Below are positions 12,745 through 13,818 of a DNA stretch of 13,818 nt, piece by piece. Every line of letters begins with the position of its first letter. Position 1 is the stretch's first letter. The DNA is from CAHJWO01 sp964245885 (lineage in GTDB: Bacteria > Verrucomicrobiota > Verrucomicrobiia > Chthoniobacterales > SZAS-18), in contig CAXTOX010000104.1 of NCBI GenBank assembly GCA_964245885.1, positions 1-13,818 on the forward strand. The letters are read 5' to 3'. Position numbers and translations under genes: made by a program. Under the pieces are notes generated by a model. It did no database searches, was not told the origin of the DNA, and saw only the letters and a program-made list of their open reading frames with translations.

Positions 12745-13818
12745 ATGGACACGCACACGACCCACGCCCCCGACCCCGTCCGCGATACTGACCCCGCCCA
12801 CGAACAGCAACTCGATACCGTTTCGCAGAAGCCCACCCACATCGGCAGCGGCACCCCGACCACCGCGCCCGCCATGGACGCTCACCTCGTCGACGTGCCC
12901 GGTGCCGAGATGGTCGATGCCACCGAAGGCGCGCGCATCGGCCACGCCCACCACGTTGCCGCCGGCATCCCGGCCGTGTACCAGAGCACGCGGTTCACGA
13001 TCCGCGACATGGGCCTCGTGCGCGGCCTCAAGTCGTGGTTCGAGGTCAACAAGAAGAACGGCTTCGACTGCCAGAGCTGCGCGTGGCCCAGCCCGGACGA
13101 GGGCCGCAAGATTTTCGAGTTCTGCGAGAACGGCGTCAAGGCCGTGGCCGACGAGGGCACGAAGCATTCCATCGCGGGCGACTTCTTCGCCAGATATTCC
13201 ATCGCCGACCTCCAGGGCAAAAGCGACCTCTGGATGGGTCAACAGGGACGGCTCACCACGCCGATGGTCAAGCGCCCCGGCGGCACGCACTACGAAGAAT
13301 GCACCTGGGACGAGGCGTTCCGGCTCATGGGCGACGCCCTCAATGCCCTCTCCTCGCCCGACGCCGCCGCGTTCTACACGAGCGGACGCACCAGCAACGA
13401 GGCCGCGTTTCTCTACCAGCTTTTCGCCCGGCAGTACGGCACCAACAATCTGCCCGATTGCTCGAACATGTGCCACGAGGCCAGCGGCATTGCGCTCCAG
13501 GCCGCCATCGGCATCGGCAAGGGCACGGTGCTGCTGGAGGATTTCGAGAAGGCCGACGCGATCTTCGTGGTGGGCCAGAATCCGGGCACCAACCATCCGC
13601 GCATGCTCGGCGACCTCCGCCGGGCGGCCCAGCGCGGCGCCCGCGTGGTGGTGTTCAATCCCGTGCGCGAGCGCGGCCTGGAACGCTTCGCCGACCCGCA
13701 GAACACCGTGGAGATGCTGCGCGGCGCCAGCGCCCCGGTGGCGAGCCACTATTACCAGCCCAAGCTCGGCGGCGACATGGCGGCCATCGCCACCGCCGTC
13801 GCATCCCTTTCGATGGCC
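12745..13818 (+). CDS. FdhF/YdeP-family molybdopterin oxidoreductase (3' cut by window)
   Basis: The frame is open from the ATG at 12745 to the window end (358 residues seen; these enzymes are usually around 760), so the C-terminal half is missing. After about 75 extra residues, poor in structure and rich in His and Thr, the family starts: RFTIRDMGLVRGLKSWFEVN (83-102), FDCQSCAWPSP (107-117; CxxC at 109 and 112), FEFCENG (124-130, Cys127), LTTPMVKRPG (170-179), YTSGRTSNEAAFLYQLFARQYG (211-232), LPDCSNMCHEASG (236-248), and VVGQNPGTNHPRML (275-288). These follow E. coli YdeP closely as I recall it. The enzyme should bind bis-MGD and an iron-sulfur cluster through the cysteines; the substrate is unknown and formate oxidation should not be assumed. 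It sits 13 bp after fdhD. An internal ATG at 12874 is an alternative start; neither has a ribosome binding site. Confidence 0.93.
   Translation, partial: MDTHTTHAPDPVRDTDPAHEQQLDTVSQKPTHIGSGTPTTAPAMDAHLVDVPGAEMVDATEGARIGHAHHVAAGIPAVYQSTRFTIRDMGLVRGLKSWFEVNKKNGFDCQSCAWPSPDEGRKIFEFCENGVKAVADEGTKHSIAGDFFARYSIADLQGKSDLWMGQQGRLTTPMVKRPGGTHYEECTWDEAFRLMGDALNALSSPDAAAFYTSGRTSNEAAFLYQLFARQYGTNNLPDCSNMCHEASGIALQAAIGIGKGTVLLEDFEKADAIFVVGQNPGTNHPRMLGDLRRAAQRGARVVVFNPVRERGLERFADPQNTVEMLRGASAPVASHYYQPKLGGDMAAIATAVASLSMA

Overview
The window is a GC-rich chromosomal segment with ordinary metabolic and housekeeping genes on both strands and intergenic spaces full of inverted repeats. The gene content (a GSII-type glutamine synthetase, a bacterial LeuRS, a minimal kinase overlapping a PPM phosphatase, a YfcA-type permease), the near absence of Shine-Dalgarno sequences, and repeat types that resemble ones I associate with Verrucomicrobiota suggest a verrucomicrobial bacterium. 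That assignment is inference; no rRNA or marker gene settles it. I see no prophage, IS transposase, CRISPR array, tRNA or rRNA.

Layout. 190-1203 (-): glutamine synthetase type II, with a good sigma-54 (-24/-12) promoter match upstream at 1318-1334. 1389-3562 (+): a compact protein-kinase-like protein, a PPM/PP2C phosphatase overlapping it by 20 bp, then, after a 105-bp inverted repeat, a YfcA/TauE-type permease. 3766-4458 (-): a short-chain dehydrogenase, convergent with the permease across a 136-bp inverted repeat. 4669-5199 (+): a two-TM protein with an STM3941-like layout. 5215-5826 (-): RdgB/HAM1 nucleotide pyrophosphatase. 6086-9338 (+): leucyl-tRNA synthetase and a coiled-coil lipoprotein. 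9649-11556 (-): a tight three-gene operon in the order MOSC protein, metallophosphoesterase, DUF4336 MBL-like hydrolase. 11829-13818 (+): FdhD followed 13 bp later by an FdhF/YdeP-family molybdopterin oxidoreductase that runs off the end of the window.

How the genes relate. FdhD and the FdhF/YdeP enzyme form a functional pair (FdhD sulfurates the molybdenum cofactor of formate-dehydrogenase-type enzymes), and the divergent MOSC protein belongs to another cofactor-sulfur family, so 11071-13818 is a molybdenum-cofactor neighbourhood. The kinase and phosphatase probably act on a shared target. glnII under sigma-54 control would fit nitrogen regulation.

The most unusual content is non-coding. 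Five intergenic spaces each hold a different nested inverted repeat. The most striking, at 5833-6062 between rdgB and leuS, is a series of mini-hairpins whose stems differ in sequence but stay self-complementary. Those in the right arm are all capped by C-GNA-G triloops and separated mostly by a constant ACCGCAAC spacer; the left arm is the reverse complement of this design.
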